Of a stretch of 64,000 nucleotides of DNA, positions 8,286-17,401 are shown one piece after another (positions within the stretch are counted from its first letter, which is position 1; each line of letters opens with the position of its first letter). The notes under the pieces were generated by a model. It ran no database searches, was not told where the DNA came from, and saw nothing but the letters and a program-made list of their open reading frames with translations. The DNA lies in NCBI RefSeq assembly GCF_003977755.1, contig NZ_RQWN01000001.1:310001-374000 (forward strand). The letters run 5' to 3'. Origin of the DNA: Haloterrigena salifodinae (GTDB lineage: Archaea > Halobacteriota > Halobacteria > Halobacteriales > Natrialbaceae). A program made the translations under genes and the position numbers.

Positions 8286-9218
8286 TTACTCGCTCGACGA
8301 TCGACCCAGATCCAGCGCGTGTCCGAACTCCTCGCGCAGCGCCCGTCGCTTGACGAGGACGAAGCCGACCGCGATGAAGCCGAAGCCGGCAGCCGTCGTC
8401 GCGTCGACGACTTCCCCAAGGTAGAGCCAGCCGACCAACGCGGCGACGATCGGCGCGACGTAGGAGACCATGTTGATCTCGACGGCGCCCAGCCGCTCGA
8501 GCAGATCGAAGTAGAGCAGAAAGCCCAGCGCGCTGGCGACCAGCGACAGGTAGCCCAGCGCGCCGAGCGCTTCGGGATGGGTCCACGTCGACGGCTCGAG
8601 CGGTTCGCCGAGCACCAGACTGACGCCGTGCATCAGGAGGGCGCCGCCGATCATCGACCAGGCCTCCATGGTCTCGATCGGGAGCGAGGCGTCGATCCGG
8701 CGGGTGAGGACGCTCCCCAGTCCGAAGGCGGCCGCCGCACAGAAGACGAGCCCCGTCGCGACGGCGTCGACCGACAGCAGGTTCGAGGGATCGGGGCGCG
8801 CGACGACCGCGACGCCGAGCAGGCCGACTAGGAGGCCGCCGACGCCGACTGGGGAAAGCGCGTCCGAGGGGACGAGCAGGCGAGCGAACCCGGTGGTCAG
8901 CACCGGCGAGAGGCTCACGACGATCGCGGCCGCGGCCGCCGTCGTGTGTTGCTGGCCGACGAAGAGGAAGGCGTGGTAGGCCGCGATCAACAGGACGGCA
9001 CCGACGGCGACCAGCGACCACTCGCCGCGGTCGCGGGGTCGCCAGTCGTCGACCGCGACAGCGGCGTAGGCGAGCATCAGGACGCCCGCGATGTCGTACC
9101 GAAAGGCGGCGAACAACACCGGCGGGAAGTGGTCGAGGCCGGCGCTGATCGCGACGAACGCGGAGCCCCAAACGGTTGCGAGCGCGAGAAAGCGAACGAG
9201 ATCGCGAAAGCGGCTCAT
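8286..9218 (-). CDS. EamA (DMT) family membrane transporter
   Basis: 310 residues with ten predicted membrane helices arranged as two five-helix EamA repeats. The start shows the family pattern (LATVWGSAFVAISAGLDHFPP, FAAFRYDIAG), and the second repeat has LLYFDLLERLGAVEINMVSYVAPIVAALVGWLYLGE, a hallmark of this family. Members export amino acids, nucleosides or other metabolites; the substrate here cannot be deduced. The gene stands alone, with the regulator at 9354-9719 upstream on the same strand but a gap of 135 bases between them. Confidence 0.92.
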   Translation of the reverse strand: MSRFRDLVRFLALATVWGSAFVAISAGLDHFPPVLFAAFRYDIAGVLMLAYAAVAVDDWRPRDRGEWSLVAVGAVLLIAAYHAFLFVGQQHTTAAAAAIVVSLSPVLTTGFARLLVPSDALSPVGVGGLLVGLLGVAVVARPDPSNLLSVDAVATGLVFCAAAAFGLGSVLTRRIDASLPIETMEAWSMIGGALLMHGVSLVLGEPLEPSTWTHPEALGALGYLSLVASALGFLLYFDLLERLGAVEINMVSYVAPIVAALVGWLYLGEVVDATTAAGFGFIAVGFVLVKRRALREEFGHALDLGRSSSE

Positions 9219-9353
9219 ACCGGCCGTCTCGTCGGCACGGTTCTACGCGTTTCGATTCGAAACGGGGTCGACGAACGGGATCGAAAAAGATCGGACGCTG
9301 TACGGAATGGACGGCCGCTGTACGACGAGTTGCGTTACCGCGATGTTCGAGGG

Positions 9354-9719
9354 TTAGAGCGACGGCAGTTCGCGGATCTCCGGCTCTTCCTCGGTTTGCC
9401 GAAACTGCTCGAGTAGCGGCTTGATATCGTCGAACCCGTCAGCGAGGACGATGTCGCCGTTGCGGAGGTCGTACTCGATGATGTCGTAGTCGGCGAGTCG
9501 CGGGAGGTGGTTGTGAACCAGCGAGACATAGACCCGCTGTCGGTCCTCCTTGTCGATCTCGACCGGGTGGACGTCGAACTCCCAGGCGGCGATCCGGGTG
9601 ACGACGTCCTCGAGGTGGGCACCGCGGTTCTCGGCGAGCTGGTAGAGCAGGTATCGACGTTCGGACTCGGCGAGAAGAGAGCAGGCGGCTTCCATCCGGG
9701 TGGCGTTCGCGTCGTTCAT
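9354..9719 (-). CDS. DUF7344-type winged-helix regulator
   Basis: 121 residues. The layout is that of a common haloarchaeal family: a helix with E-S-E-R-R-Y-L-L-Y-Q-L, an ED-V-x-x-I segment, then V-x-V-S-L-V-H-N-H-L-P-R-L-A-D-Y-D-I-I-E-Y and a strand (NGDIVLADG). The H-x-H-L-P-x-L block is the recognition helix region of a winged HTH. These proteins are taken to be transcriptional regulators of unknown target. A TATA box 20-29 bases upstream of the ATG predicts a leaderless transcript and supports the start at 9719. Confidence 0.85.
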   Translation of the reverse strand: MNDANATRMEAACSLLAESERRYLLYQLAENRGAHLEDVVTRIAAWEFDVHPVEIDKEDRQRVYVSLVHNHLPRLADYDIIEYDLRNGDIVLADGFDDIKPLLEQFRQTEEEPEIRELPSL

Positions 9720-9737
9720 ACTCGATCAAGGCGTCCA

Positions 9738-9748
9738 GCCATATTACA
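9738..9748 (-). promoter_or_regulatory. TATA box of the DUF7344 regulator gene
   Basis: On the minus strand GTGTAATATGG is centred about 25 bases upstream of the ATG at 9719, the spacing at which archaeal RNA polymerase would start at or very near the start codon. Confidence 0.5.
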
Positions 9749-10144
9749 CCTACTGCCAACACAGATAGGGGCGATCGGCTGAACAGTTCGCTCGTGCCGT
9801 CCCAAAACCCGCCGATGGCGGGCCGGTATCCGATATCACCGACTGATAGCACCAGGCGATCGGAGCCGACCGACGTCGGGCGGCTCGACCGATGACGCCG
9901 ACGCTCACGAACCCGGGACGACCGTCCGCTCGAGATTTCGCGGTTCGGGACCGGTTGATTCCCGAATACCGCTCCCTAAGCACCGTGATCACGGCGGCAA
10001 GGTGGGGACGTTCTCTCCGGATGTGCTGCCGTCAACGAGACGGATTCGTTCTACGGTTGTTACAGTAGTACACAGTACCGCAGGTATGTGGTATATGTTA
10101 TCGCGGACAGAATAGTTAAGTTGGCGAGTGGCTTAGTCGTTCGT
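9749..10144. other. Intergenic region
   Basis: No gene is supported. AT-rich elements near 10087-10101 (GTGGTATATG) and 10110-10118 may be the promoter of the RNase H-like gene at 10145; an in-frame ATG at 10088 lies within this element and is therefore unlikely to be the start. Confidence 0.4.
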
Positions 10145-10783
10145 ATGGCCGCTCACGGCCGGTCCAACCTGCGGGACCTGTTCGACGAGTCGCCCACACC
10201 GCACATCGCCCACCCCCCGCGCACCCATCACCGGGACTTCTACGTCGCCACCGACGGCTCCTTCCGGGAGTCCGGCGGCGGACTGGGCGCTGTTATCGAA
10301 ACGCGCGACGGCACCCGCGTCGCCCGCGTCGCGACCGCGGACGCGCCCCCGGACAACAACGTCGCCGAGTATCGGGCGCTCCATCTCGGTCTCGACGTCC
10401 TCGCCGCTCGCGCGCCGCGAGACGCCTGCGTCGGCGTGCTCGTGGACCACGACTCGTTGGCCAGCAACGTCAACAGCACTATCCTTGCGACGAACCATCC
10501 GGACGGCAAATCGCCGCGTCCGGTCTCGATCCCGCCCGCGTCGCACAACCACTGGCGCGGTATCGAAGCCCGGCTCACCGGGTTCGGCGAGGTCAGGGCC
10601 GCGCGCATCGACAGCGGACAGAACCCGGCCCACCCACTCGCGAACGCCCCCGATCGCTACCGACACGTCAACCAGGAACCCGAGCGCTGCGTCCTGCCGG
10701 AGACGCCGGAACCGGCCGCCGCTGAGTTCCCGCCGCCGTCTCGAGCCGATCGTAACGGCGGGAGCGGGCGCGCCTCGGACTGA
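10145..10783 (+). CDS. RNase HI-like protein
   Basis: 212 residues from MAAHGRSNLRDLFDE. The RNase H fold is indicated by YVATDGSFRESGGGLGAVIE (first catalytic Asp near residue 37), NNVAEYRALHLGLDVL (catalytic Glu) and VDHDSLASNVN (Asp of the SDS-like motif). RNase H enzymes of this archaeal type I group cut RNA in RNA/DNA hybrids or act as related nucleases. The segment after the third Asp is longer and more Pro/His-rich than in bacterial RNase HI. The usual final N-x-x-A-D motif appears as GQNPAHPLANA, so the fourth acidic residue is not obvious and full activity is uncertain. Confidence 0.8.
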   Translation: MAAHGRSNLRDLFDESPTPHIAHPPRTHHRDFYVATDGSFRESGGGLGAVIETRDGTRVARVATADAPPDNNVAEYRALHLGLDVLAARAPRDACVGVLVDHDSLASNVNSTILATNHPDGKSPRPVSIPPASHNHWRGIEARLTGFGEVRAARIDSGQNPAHPLANAPDRYRHVNQEPERCVLPETPEPAAAEFPPPSRADRNGGSGRASD

Positions 10784-10855
10784 CGCCGTCCTCCGCGTCC
10801 GCGACGGCGGCGCGGAACCGCCACCGTTATCTCGTCGTTCCGGCGACCACATTCT

Positions 10856-11320
10856 ATGAGTCTTCGCGTCGCGGTCGCCGCCCCGTTCATCCAGAACGGC
10901 ACCCGGCGCCTCCAGGAAAACGAGTTCGTGGTCGCGCTCTCGCTCGACCGCGACTGGTTCTCGCCCGACCAGTCGAAACGCCTGATCGACGTCGCCACCC
11001 AGGACGGCCTCCTCGAGCGCACCGACGACGCCCTCGAGGCCACGTTCGATCCCGGCGAGGTGACCGTCCCCGACGAGTTCGTCCCTGACGAGGAACTCCT
11101 ACAGGAGCGCTCGGCGTTCGAACGCGTCCTCGACGCGCTCGTCGCCGAGGGGATGGAGAAACACGAGGCGGTCGGCGCCATCAACCAACTGCAGGACGAC
11201 CTCGGCCTGACCATCGAGGCCGCCGCGGTCGTCTACGCCCGGCGGGAGGGCGTCGACGTGAGCGAACTGGTTCCCGTCGCGCGGGAGGCCCTCGCCGACG
11301 CGGAAGCCGAAGGGCGTTAG
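10856..11320 (+). CDS. DUF2240 family protein
   Basis: 154 residues, soluble. It matches a conserved haloarchaeal family: N-terminal LRVAVAAPFIQNGTRRLQENEFVVALSLDRDWFSPDQ, a short winged-helix-like region (Q-S-K-R-L-I-D-V-A-T-Q-D-G-L-L-E-R), and a helical C-terminal half (EKHEAVGAINQLQDDLGLTIEAAAVVYAR). Biochemical role is unknown. The next gene starts 24 bases downstream, so the two may be cotranscribed. Confidence 0.8.
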   Translation: MSLRVAVAAPFIQNGTRRLQENEFVVALSLDRDWFSPDQSKRLIDVATQDGLLERTDDALEATFDPGEVTVPDEFVPDEELLQERSAFERVLDALVAEGMEKHEAVGAINQLQDDLGLTIEAAAVVYARREGVDVSELVPVAREALADAEAEGR

Positions 11321-11343
11321 TTCCAGGCCGCCCGACCGGGTGT

Positions 11344-11754
11344 ATGGTTGAGGAGCGGATCACCGACGGTCGCCGAATCGCCGAACTGCTCGCCTCCGAA
11401 CTCGACGGCCGTGAGGACGACGAACTCGCGTCGATCGAGGTCGCGAACGCCGACCGCGACGTCGAGCCGACGACCGACGGTGCGCGCGCCTACGACGTGG
11501 CGCTCGCGCCCCCTCGCTCGGACGACGACGAACGGATCGCGCGCGTCTTCGTCCACGAGGATAGGGCCCGACTCGAGTTCGAGACGGGACAGGACGTCGC
11601 GGCCGAGGCTGCCGAGGACCTCGAGTTACGCGTCCGTCCGAAAGCGACGAAACCGCCGCGAACGCTCGTGTTCGTCGAGAGCGGCGCCGCGGTCAAACGG
11701 GCGACGGACGTCGTGAAAGCGGTGGTTCGGGCGGAAAAAACGGAATCGTTCTAG
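11344..11754 (+). CDS. Conserved haloarchaeal protein of unknown function
   Basis: 136 residues, acidic, no signal peptide or membrane segment. It has an N-terminal helix (RITDGRRIAELLASELDGRE) and a strand-rich middle with R-I-A-R-V-F-V-H-E-D-R-A-R-L-E-F; a basic end (PKATKPPRTLVFVESGAAVKRATDVVKAV) may bind nucleic acid. It lies in the same direction 23 bases after the DUF2240 gene. Family not recognised. Confidence 0.7.
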   Translation: MVEERITDGRRIAELLASELDGREDDELASIEVANADRDVEPTTDGARAYDVALAPPRSDDDERIARVFVHEDRARLEFETGQDVAAEAAEDLELRVRPKATKPPRTLVFVESGAAVKRATDVVKAVVRAEKTESF

Positions 11755-11799
11755 CGCGGACCGCCCGCGGTTCGGGCGGCGGATCCTCGCCGGCTCGGT

Positions 11800-14439
11800 T
11801 CAGTAGTCGTCGGGGGTGATTCGGTCCTGATCAGCGTAGACGAACGCCGTTCCTTCGTCAAACGCGAGATCCGTCACCGATCCCGAGTAGCGGAACCGGT
11901 GGTAGCCGGCGTCGATCGAGCCGACGGCCGTCTGTCCGTCCCGAATCGAGGCCGCCTCGCTCGAGTCGTCGCCGGCGATCGCCGCGATCCGTCCGTCGAC
12001 GCTCACCTCGTAGCTCGCAGGCGAGCCGTTGCTGACGACCGTGAGGACGTGGTCGAGTTCCTCGCCGTACTCGTTGGGATCGACCCGCTCGTCGTCGAGG
12101 TAGACGCGGGCCGAGCCGTTGATCGTGAGCGACTCGAGGTCGCCGCTGAACTCGAAGGCGTCGCGCCAGCCCCGCAGCGAACCGCCCACGCGTCCGTCGA
12201 CGATCGACGTGTCGTCGTTGATCGACGCGCCCTGGTAGTTCGTCGGTTCGGCGTCGCCGCTGACGCGGAAGTCGTAGCTGGTCTTGCCGATGATACCAAC
12301 GCCGTCGATCAACAGCGTGTGCTCGGGGTCGTCAGCGGCGTGCCACGGCATGTCGCCCTTCCAGCCGTCGCCGGTCGCACCCGACTGCGGGTAGCGATCG
12401 AGGTTCGACTGTCGGTCGTCGACGAACGGCTCGGCCGGGCCGTCGACGGTGACGTCGACGAGCAGCGAGTCGAACTCCCAGGCGTGGCGGTCGTCGGCGA
12501 CGCGGCCCGCGGCGCGCGTGCCGTCGTCGCTGACCCACATGCGGGACTCCTCGATCGTCCCACCGTTGTACGTGGAGGGCTCGATCGGTCCTTCTTCGAC
12601 CTCGAAGTAGTAGTCGGTCGGCTCGCTCTCGCCCTCGGCGACGAACTCGTAGGTGTGTTCGAACGACTTGTGCCACGGCATGTCACCCTTCCAGCCGTCG
12701 CCGGTCGCACCCGACTGCGGGTAGCGATCGAGGTTCGACTGTCGGTCGTCGACGAGCGGCTCGGCCGGGCCGTCGACGGTGACGTCGACGAGTAGCGAGT
12801 CGAACTCCCAAGCGTGGCGGCCGTCGGCGACGCGACCCGCGGCGCGCGTGCCGTCGTCGCTGACCCACATGCGGGACTCCTCGACCGTCCCACCGTTGTA
12901 CGTGGAGGGCTCGATGGGGCCCTCCTCGACCTCGAAGTAGTAGTCGGTCGGCTCGCTCTCACCTTGGGCGACGAACTCGTAGGTGTGTTCGAACGCGCGT
13001 TCGCCGTCACCGCTGTCGTCCGTCCCGTCGCCACCATCGGTGTTTCCGTCGTTGCTGCCGTCGGTTCCGTCGCCACCGCCGTCGGTGGGTTCGTCCGACG
13101 ATCCGCTGTCGGTGCCGTGCCACGGCATGTCTCCCTTCCAGTCGTCGCCGGCTGCGCCCGAACGCGGGTAGCGATCGAGGTTCGACTGCCGGTCGTTGAC
13201 GAGGGGGGTAGCCGGACCGTCGACGGTGACGTCGACGAGCGGCGAATCGAACTCCCAGGCGTGTCGGCCGTCGACGACGCGGCCCGCAGCGCGCGTGCCG
13301 TCGTCGTTAACCCACATGTACTCCGGTTCGATCGTCGCGCCGTTGTACGATGAAGGCTCGATCGGCCCTTCTTCGACCTCGAAGTAGTAGTCGGTCGGCT
13401 CGCTCTCACCTTGGGCGACGAACTCGTAGGTGTGCTGGAGGTTCTCGTGGTCGCCGCGGGTTCGCTGCTCACCGCCCGAGGCCGCCGCCTCGGCCGACGT
13501 GGGAACGCCGTCGGGAATCGAGAGATCGGGATCGCTCGAGACGGCGCTGCCGACGGTGACGGTCGAGCCGGCGCCCCGACGGATGTTGCCGCTGTAGCCG
13601 CCGCTCTCGAAATTGGCGCGGCCGGGCGAGTTGTTCGCGCCGGCGACCAGCGCGTACGGGTACGGGCCGTCGGAGAAGTTCGAGTCGCGGATGGTCACGG
13701 TGCCGCCGTTCCAGACCCAGACGGGGCGGCCGTTCGTCTCGCCGTAGCCGCCGTATCCCTGCCCGTAGTCGGTGTTGTCGTTGTACGCGACGCAACCGAT
13801 GATCGCGTCGTTCCCGCTCGCGACGCGGTACGTCGAAACGCCGTTGTTCTTGCCGAGACAGTACTCGAATCGAGCGCTGCCGCCGTGGGCGGTGTTCGAA
13901 CAGTAGAAGGCGTTGTTCGGCCACCCCTGTACGTTACAGCGGCGGAACGTCACGTCGGCGTTGTTGTTCCGGTGCATGAAGACCGCGCCGGGCCCGTGAA
14001 CGAAATCCGCACCTTCCTTCGTCGACCCGTCGCCGAGATAGACGTTTTCGACGAGCACGTCGCCGCGGCCGGCGTTGATCGAGATCATGAACCCGTCGCC
14101 CCGGTGGAGGCCTTTGAAGCCGACGTTCCGGATCGTCGAGTTCGCTCCGTTAACCATCAACAGCACGCTGCTGCCGGTCGTGAGATCGATCAGTTTGTTC
14201 TCGAACGTTTCCCCGCTGCCGATGTTGATCGTCTGTCCCTGGGCCCGAATCACGTCGTAGTCGGCCGCGCTCGCAGCGCCGGTCGCTCCGGTCACTGCGG
14301 TCGCCGCGGCCGTCGTTGCCCCCGCCAATTTCAGGTACGAGCGACGGTCAAGTAACGTGTTATTATCCCCGTCATCCGCTCTCTCGGGGTTCGTGCCGCT
14401 GGATTCACCATCATCCAATACTGCAGGATCGCGTGCCAT
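11800..14439 (-). CDS. Tat-exported beta-helix protein with repeated C-terminal domains
   Basis: 879 residues. Residues ~31-59 are a twin-arginine signal (DRRSYLKLAG, then an Ala/Thr-rich core ending GAASA). Residues ~60-300 form a right-handed parallel beta-helix of the pectate-lyase-like type, with strings of short turns such as STIRNVGFKG, DVLVENVYLG, DVTFRRCNVQG and TVTIRDSNFSDG. Three ~106-residue repeats follow, each beginning HTYEFVAQGESEPTDYYF and ending GDDWKGDMPWH or GDGWKGDMPWH; the first two are separated by a Gly/Asp/Thr linker. Two diverged copies complete the protein (HTLLIDGVG..., HVLTVVSNG...). Such domains usually bind or cleave polysaccharide. No catalytic set can be named. 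The neighbouring sulfatases and flippase fit a role at the cell surface. Confidence 0.85.
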   Translation of the reverse strand: MARDPAVLDDGESSGTNPERADDGDNNTLLDRRSYLKLAGATTAAATAVTGATGAASAADYDVIRAQGQTINIGSGETFENKLIDLTTGSSVLLMVNGANSTIRNVGFKGLHRGDGFMISINAGRGDVLVENVYLGDGSTKEGADFVHGPGAVFMHRNNNADVTFRRCNVQGWPNNAFYCSNTAHGGSARFEYCLGKNNGVSTYRVASGNDAIIGCVAYNDNTDYGQGYGGYGETNGRPVWVWNGGTVTIRDSNFSDGPYPYALVAGANNSPGRANFESGGYSGNIRRGAGSTVTVGSAVSSDPDLSIPDGVPTSAEAAASGGEQRTRGDHENLQHTYEFVAQGESEPTDYYFEVEEGPIEPSSYNGATIEPEYMWVNDDGTRAAGRVVDGRHAWEFDSPLVDVTVDGPATPLVNDRQSNLDRYPRSGAAGDDWKGDMPWHGTDSGSSDEPTDGGGDGTDGSNDGNTDGGDGTDDSGDGERAFEHTYEFVAQGESEPTDYYFEVEEGPIEPSTYNGGTVEESRMWVSDDGTRAAGRVADGRHAWEFDSLLVDVTVDGPAEPLVDDRQSNLDRYPQSGATGDGWKGDMPWHKSFEHTYEFVAEGESEPTDYYFEVEEGPIEPSTYNGGTIEESRMWVSDDGTRAAGRVADDRHAWEFDSLLVDVTVDGPAEPFVDDRQSNLDRYPQSGATGDGWKGDMPWHAADDPEHTLLIDGVGIIGKTSYDFRVSGDAEPTNYQGASINDDTSIVDGRVGGSLRGWRDAFEFSGDLESLTINGSARVYLDDERVDPNEYGEELDHVLTVVSNGSPASYEVSVDGRIAAIAGDDSSEAASIRDGQTAVGSIDAGYHRFRYSGSVTDLAFDEGTAFVYADQDRITPDDY
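12340..13440 (-). repeat. Three near-identical ~320-base coding repeats
   Basis: Copies lie at about 12340-12660, 12670-12994 and 13117-13440. The first two in plus-strand order are adjacent and differ at only a few bases; the third is separated by the Gly/Asp/Thr linker and is more diverged. Each encodes one ~106-residue domain of the beta-helix protein. Confidence 0.85.
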
Positions 14440-14461
14440 ACGATGCTGTAATTCTCCGTTT

Positions 14462-14472
14462 CCTATATAAGT
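14462..14472 (-). promoter_or_regulatory. TATA box of the beta-helix protein gene
   Basis: On the minus strand ACTTATATAGG is centred about 28 bases upstream of the ATG at 14439, predicting a leaderless mRNA. The region to 14570 is markedly AT-rich compared with its surroundings. Confidence 0.6.
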
Positions 14473-14668
14473 CTTCTCTTGATTATTGAATAAAATAATC
14501 AGAATATCATTGTACCGTGACCAAACGTATAATTATGATTGGTATTATGGGGATGGTTTTGATAAATAGTGGGCTGGTACGACGAGAGCCGGCGGGAGGC
14601 GTTTGTCCCTCGCAGCGAGCGTCTATCCGAGCGGCAGACGGGTTGCTTCGACGGACGTCCGGCCGCGA

Positions 14669-15670
14669 CTAGACGTAGCCGAGCGCGCTCAACCGATCCT
14701 CGACCGCGTCGTCGTCGGCATCCGTCGCGTCGTCGGCCGCGACCGGCGGTTCCGAGATGACCTCCCGGCGCGTGGCGCCGTCGACCTCGAGCCACGGAAC
14801 GGTCAGCAACTGATCGACGTGGAGTCCGCGCGGGTGGCCGTACAGCCGGATCGGCACGGGAACGCCCCGCTCGCCGATCAGGTTTCCGTGGTCGGCGGTC
14901 ACCACGCTCTTTCCGTCGAGCGCCTCGAGGAGGGACTCGACGTGGGGAAGAACGATATCGAGGTTCTCCCGGTAGGCGGCCACGACCGTCTCGACGTCGA
15001 TATTCCGGTCGTGGATGAGTCCGAACCAGGGGTTGGGCGCGCTCGAGCGCTCGTCGTCGTCCAGGTGGTGCTCGAGACCCTTGTGCGAGAACTGTTCCCC
15101 GGTCGGGCCGAGAAACGGGAAGTGGGGCTGCATGAAGTGGACGATGAGCCGTTTGTCGGGGAACCGGTCGCGGGCGGCGATCGCCTCCTCGACGACCGCG
15201 TCCGGCCGGACGGTCCGGGCGTCCTCGTCCCAGCAGCGATCCAGGAGGTCAACGACCGCGTGAAACACGTCGCCCTCGAGTTCGTAGACGTGGGGGTTAG
15301 CGGTGACGTACACCGTATCGTGGAGGTCCTTTCCAGCGAAGTTCGCCTCCATGAACTCCCAGCTATCGCTGCCCCGGGATCGTTTCCGGGAGAGCGTCCC
15401 CTCAAGGTCCGACTGGGCGGCGAACATATCGTGCCGACAGCCGTCGAGGATGAGCAGGTTGTCCCAGTCGGCGTCCATCACATCGACGCCGTCGTCGGTT
15501 CCCCGGCGCTCGTTTCGAAACTGGGCCGCCCGCGAGTTGATCCGCAGACCGAGCGTGAACAGTTCCTTCTGGAGGAGCCTGGGATTTCGAACGACCTTCT
15601 GGAGGTTCTCGAGCGAGTATCGCTCCGGAAGAACGGATCGAGTAGCCATGTGTTCGAACCCGTGACTCAC
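14669..15670 (-). CDS. Sulfatase-like (alkaline phosphatase superfamily) protein 1
   Basis: 333 residues; MATRSVLPERYSLENLQ at 15649 is an alternative start. The metal-binding features of the alkaline phosphatase/sulfatase fold are partly visible: DADWDNLLILDGCRHDMF (N-terminal metal Asp and nearby nucleophile region), FMQPHFPFLGP and VVTADHGNLIGE (second metal site, D-H-G). The usual C-x-P-x-R formylglycine motif is absent; GCRHD occupies the first site. Such proteins are common in haloarchaeal polysaccharide clusters and may act on sulfate or phosphate esters of glycans. It shares the C-terminal R-L-x-x-L-G-Y-V with the second sulfatase at 15719, which points to a family feature or common recognition. 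Confidence 0.8.
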   Translation of the reverse strand: MSHGFEHMATRSVLPERYSLENLQKVVRNPRLLQKELFTLGLRINSRAAQFRNERRGTDDGVDVMDADWDNLLILDGCRHDMFAAQSDLEGTLSRKRSRGSDSWEFMEANFAGKDLHDTVYVTANPHVYELEGDVFHAVVDLLDRCWDEDARTVRPDAVVEEAIAARDRFPDKRLIVHFMQPHFPFLGPTGEQFSHKGLEHHLDDDERSSAPNPWFGLIHDRNIDVETVVAAYRENLDIVLPHVESLLEALDGKSVVTADHGNLIGERGVPVPIRLYGHPRGLHVDQLLTVPWLEVDGATRREVISEPPVAADDATDADDDAVEDRLSALGYV

Positions 15671-15718
15671 ATCGTCCTTTGTTAGTCTCCCGTGACGACC
15701 GATTATCCCGCTGTTACC

Positions 15719-17182
15719 TTAGACGTAGCCGAGTTTCTCGAGGCGGTCCTGTACGCCCGCGTCGACGTCGTCGGTCGAGCCGTCGTCGTCGTCCTCGAGT
15801 GCCCGTCGCTTGGACTCGATCGCGTCGGTCTCGAACCGGTCGGTCGCCCAGTCGGGGACGGCCCATCGCAGTTCGTCGCCACTCGAGCCGTCCGTTTCAC
15901 CCTGGGCCTCACTCTCGTCACCGACGCGGCGCTGCCAACACGGGCGGTCGCGATCGAGTTCGTACTCGCGGCGGCTCCCCAGCGAATCCCAGACGTACTT
16001 CGTCGATCCGTCGTAGGCCGCCCGCATCAGCCGATCCCAGTACTCCAGTCGATCGGGCGGTTCGGGACCGGCGCTCATGCCGACGTGTTCCGCGACGACG
16101 CGGTCGGCCGTGGGATCGACGACCTCGTCGCGGGCCATCGCCGCGAGCAGCGACGGCAACTCGAGGTGAGAAACGAACTCGGATTCGGTTTCGGGGTAGC
16201 CCTCGGGCGGATTGACGACGAGCAGCGGCACGTGTAACAGTCCCTCGGAGAGGCTGCTCTTGTGGCGGACGAGTCCGTCCTCGCACTTGTACCCCTGATT
16301 CTCGCCGTGATCGGCGGTGATCACGACCGTCGTCTCGCGGGCCGTGTTCGCCCGCACCCAGTCGACGAAGTCGGCGATCGTCCGGTCGAGGTAGTCGATC
16401 GCCGCGCCGTACAGCTCGCGGCGCGTCTCGAGGAACTCCCGGTGCTCCTCGGGGGTCTCCATCAGTTCCCAGACGGTCCGATCGGCCGTCGTGAACGCGT
16501 TCGACGCCGCGTGAAGCGATCGGTCGAACGCCCGGAGGTTCCGAAGCGGGGTGTGGGCCTCCATGAACGAACCGAACAGGACGAACGGTCCGTCGGTGTC
16601 GTCGATCAGCCGCCTCGAGGTGCGGGTGACGGCGCGCGCGCCGTCGTCGAACAGCTTCGGAATCGGCGCGTCCTCGGAGACCGTATCGAGGAAGCCGGTA
16701 ACGCCGTTGGCGAGGCTGTACAGCGGTCGATCGTGGGTGAGCGCGGTACGGAGGAAGTCGAGGTAGACGGCCGGTCCCGACCGGTCGCTGGCCGAACGAA
16801 CGGCGACCGGATCGGCTCCCTCCGGAAACCGGTAGGCCTCGGTGACGTCGACGAACTCGTCGAAGAACGCGTCGAAGCCGTACGGCGAGCCGGCGAAGAC
16901 GTTCGTACTCACCCCCAGCGCCCGGTGTGACTCGAGGTCCCCGAAGAGCGTCTCCGAGCGATCGATCCCGGAGACGGACGGGTCGTGGGTGTGAACGCCG
17001 TGTTCGTGCGGGAGCGCCCCGGTCACCATGCTGGCGTAGCTCGGGGCGCTCCAGGAGCTCGCGGCCCGACACTGCTCGTACGACAGGTCGGCCCGCCCGT
17101 CGAGCCGCCGGGCGCACGCGTCGAACGTGTCCTTCCTGACGGAGTCGAGACAGAGCAAAACGACGTTTCGCATAGCGGTCAC
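15719..17182 (-). CDS. Sulfatase-family protein 2
   Basis: 487 residues (MRNVVLLCLDSVRKDTF at 17173 is an equally good start). The fold is that of sulfatases: NVVLLCLDSVRKD with the first metal Asp, FVLFGSFMEAHTPL, VVITADHGENQG with the second metal site, and a late HKSSLSEGLLHVPLLV. Where formylglycine-dependent enzymes have C/S-x-P-x-R, this has S-A-P-S-Y (in WSAPSYASMVTG), so the serine is present but the arginine is not; activity as a classical sulfatase is doubtful and a phosphoester or transferase function is possible. The end DRLEKLGYV parallels the neighbouring gene. No signal peptide is seen, so it probably works in the cytoplasm or at the membrane. Confidence 0.85.
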   Translation of the reverse strand: MTAMRNVVLLCLDSVRKDTFDACARRLDGRADLSYEQCRAASSWSAPSYASMVTGALPHEHGVHTHDPSVSGIDRSETLFGDLESHRALGVSTNVFAGSPYGFDAFFDEFVDVTEAYRFPEGADPVAVRSASDRSGPAVYLDFLRTALTHDRPLYSLANGVTGFLDTVSEDAPIPKLFDDGARAVTRTSRRLIDDTDGPFVLFGSFMEAHTPLRNLRAFDRSLHAASNAFTTADRTVWELMETPEEHREFLETRRELYGAAIDYLDRTIADFVDWVRANTARETTVVITADHGENQGYKCEDGLVRHKSSLSEGLLHVPLLVVNPPEGYPETESEFVSHLELPSLLAAMARDEVVDPTADRVVAEHVGMSAGPEPPDRLEYWDRLMRAAYDGSTKYVWDSLGSRREYELDRDRPCWQRRVGDESEAQGETDGSSGDELRWAVPDWATDRFETDAIESKRRALEDDDDGSTDDVDAGVQDRLEKLGYV

Positions 17183-17401
17183 TCTTCTCGAACACTCATT
17201 GTTACGAACCTGTTATCGGCGATCTCCCGGAGTGGGTGACCAGTTACAGATCGATTATCACGAGTTGCGACGACAGTCATCGTTCGAATACTGACCGCTG
17301 GACCGACCGTCGTCCCGCCTCCGCGCGAACCGCCAGCGGCGCGCGGAGCTCAGTAGCGTCTCGAGACCGCGGGGACGGTAACCGGCCCACTACAAAAGGG
17401 G

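Noticed and set aside
12340-13440. Regular repeats considered as a CRISPR-like array
   Set aside because: The repeats are ~320 bases long, in frame and encode protein domains of the beta-helix protein.
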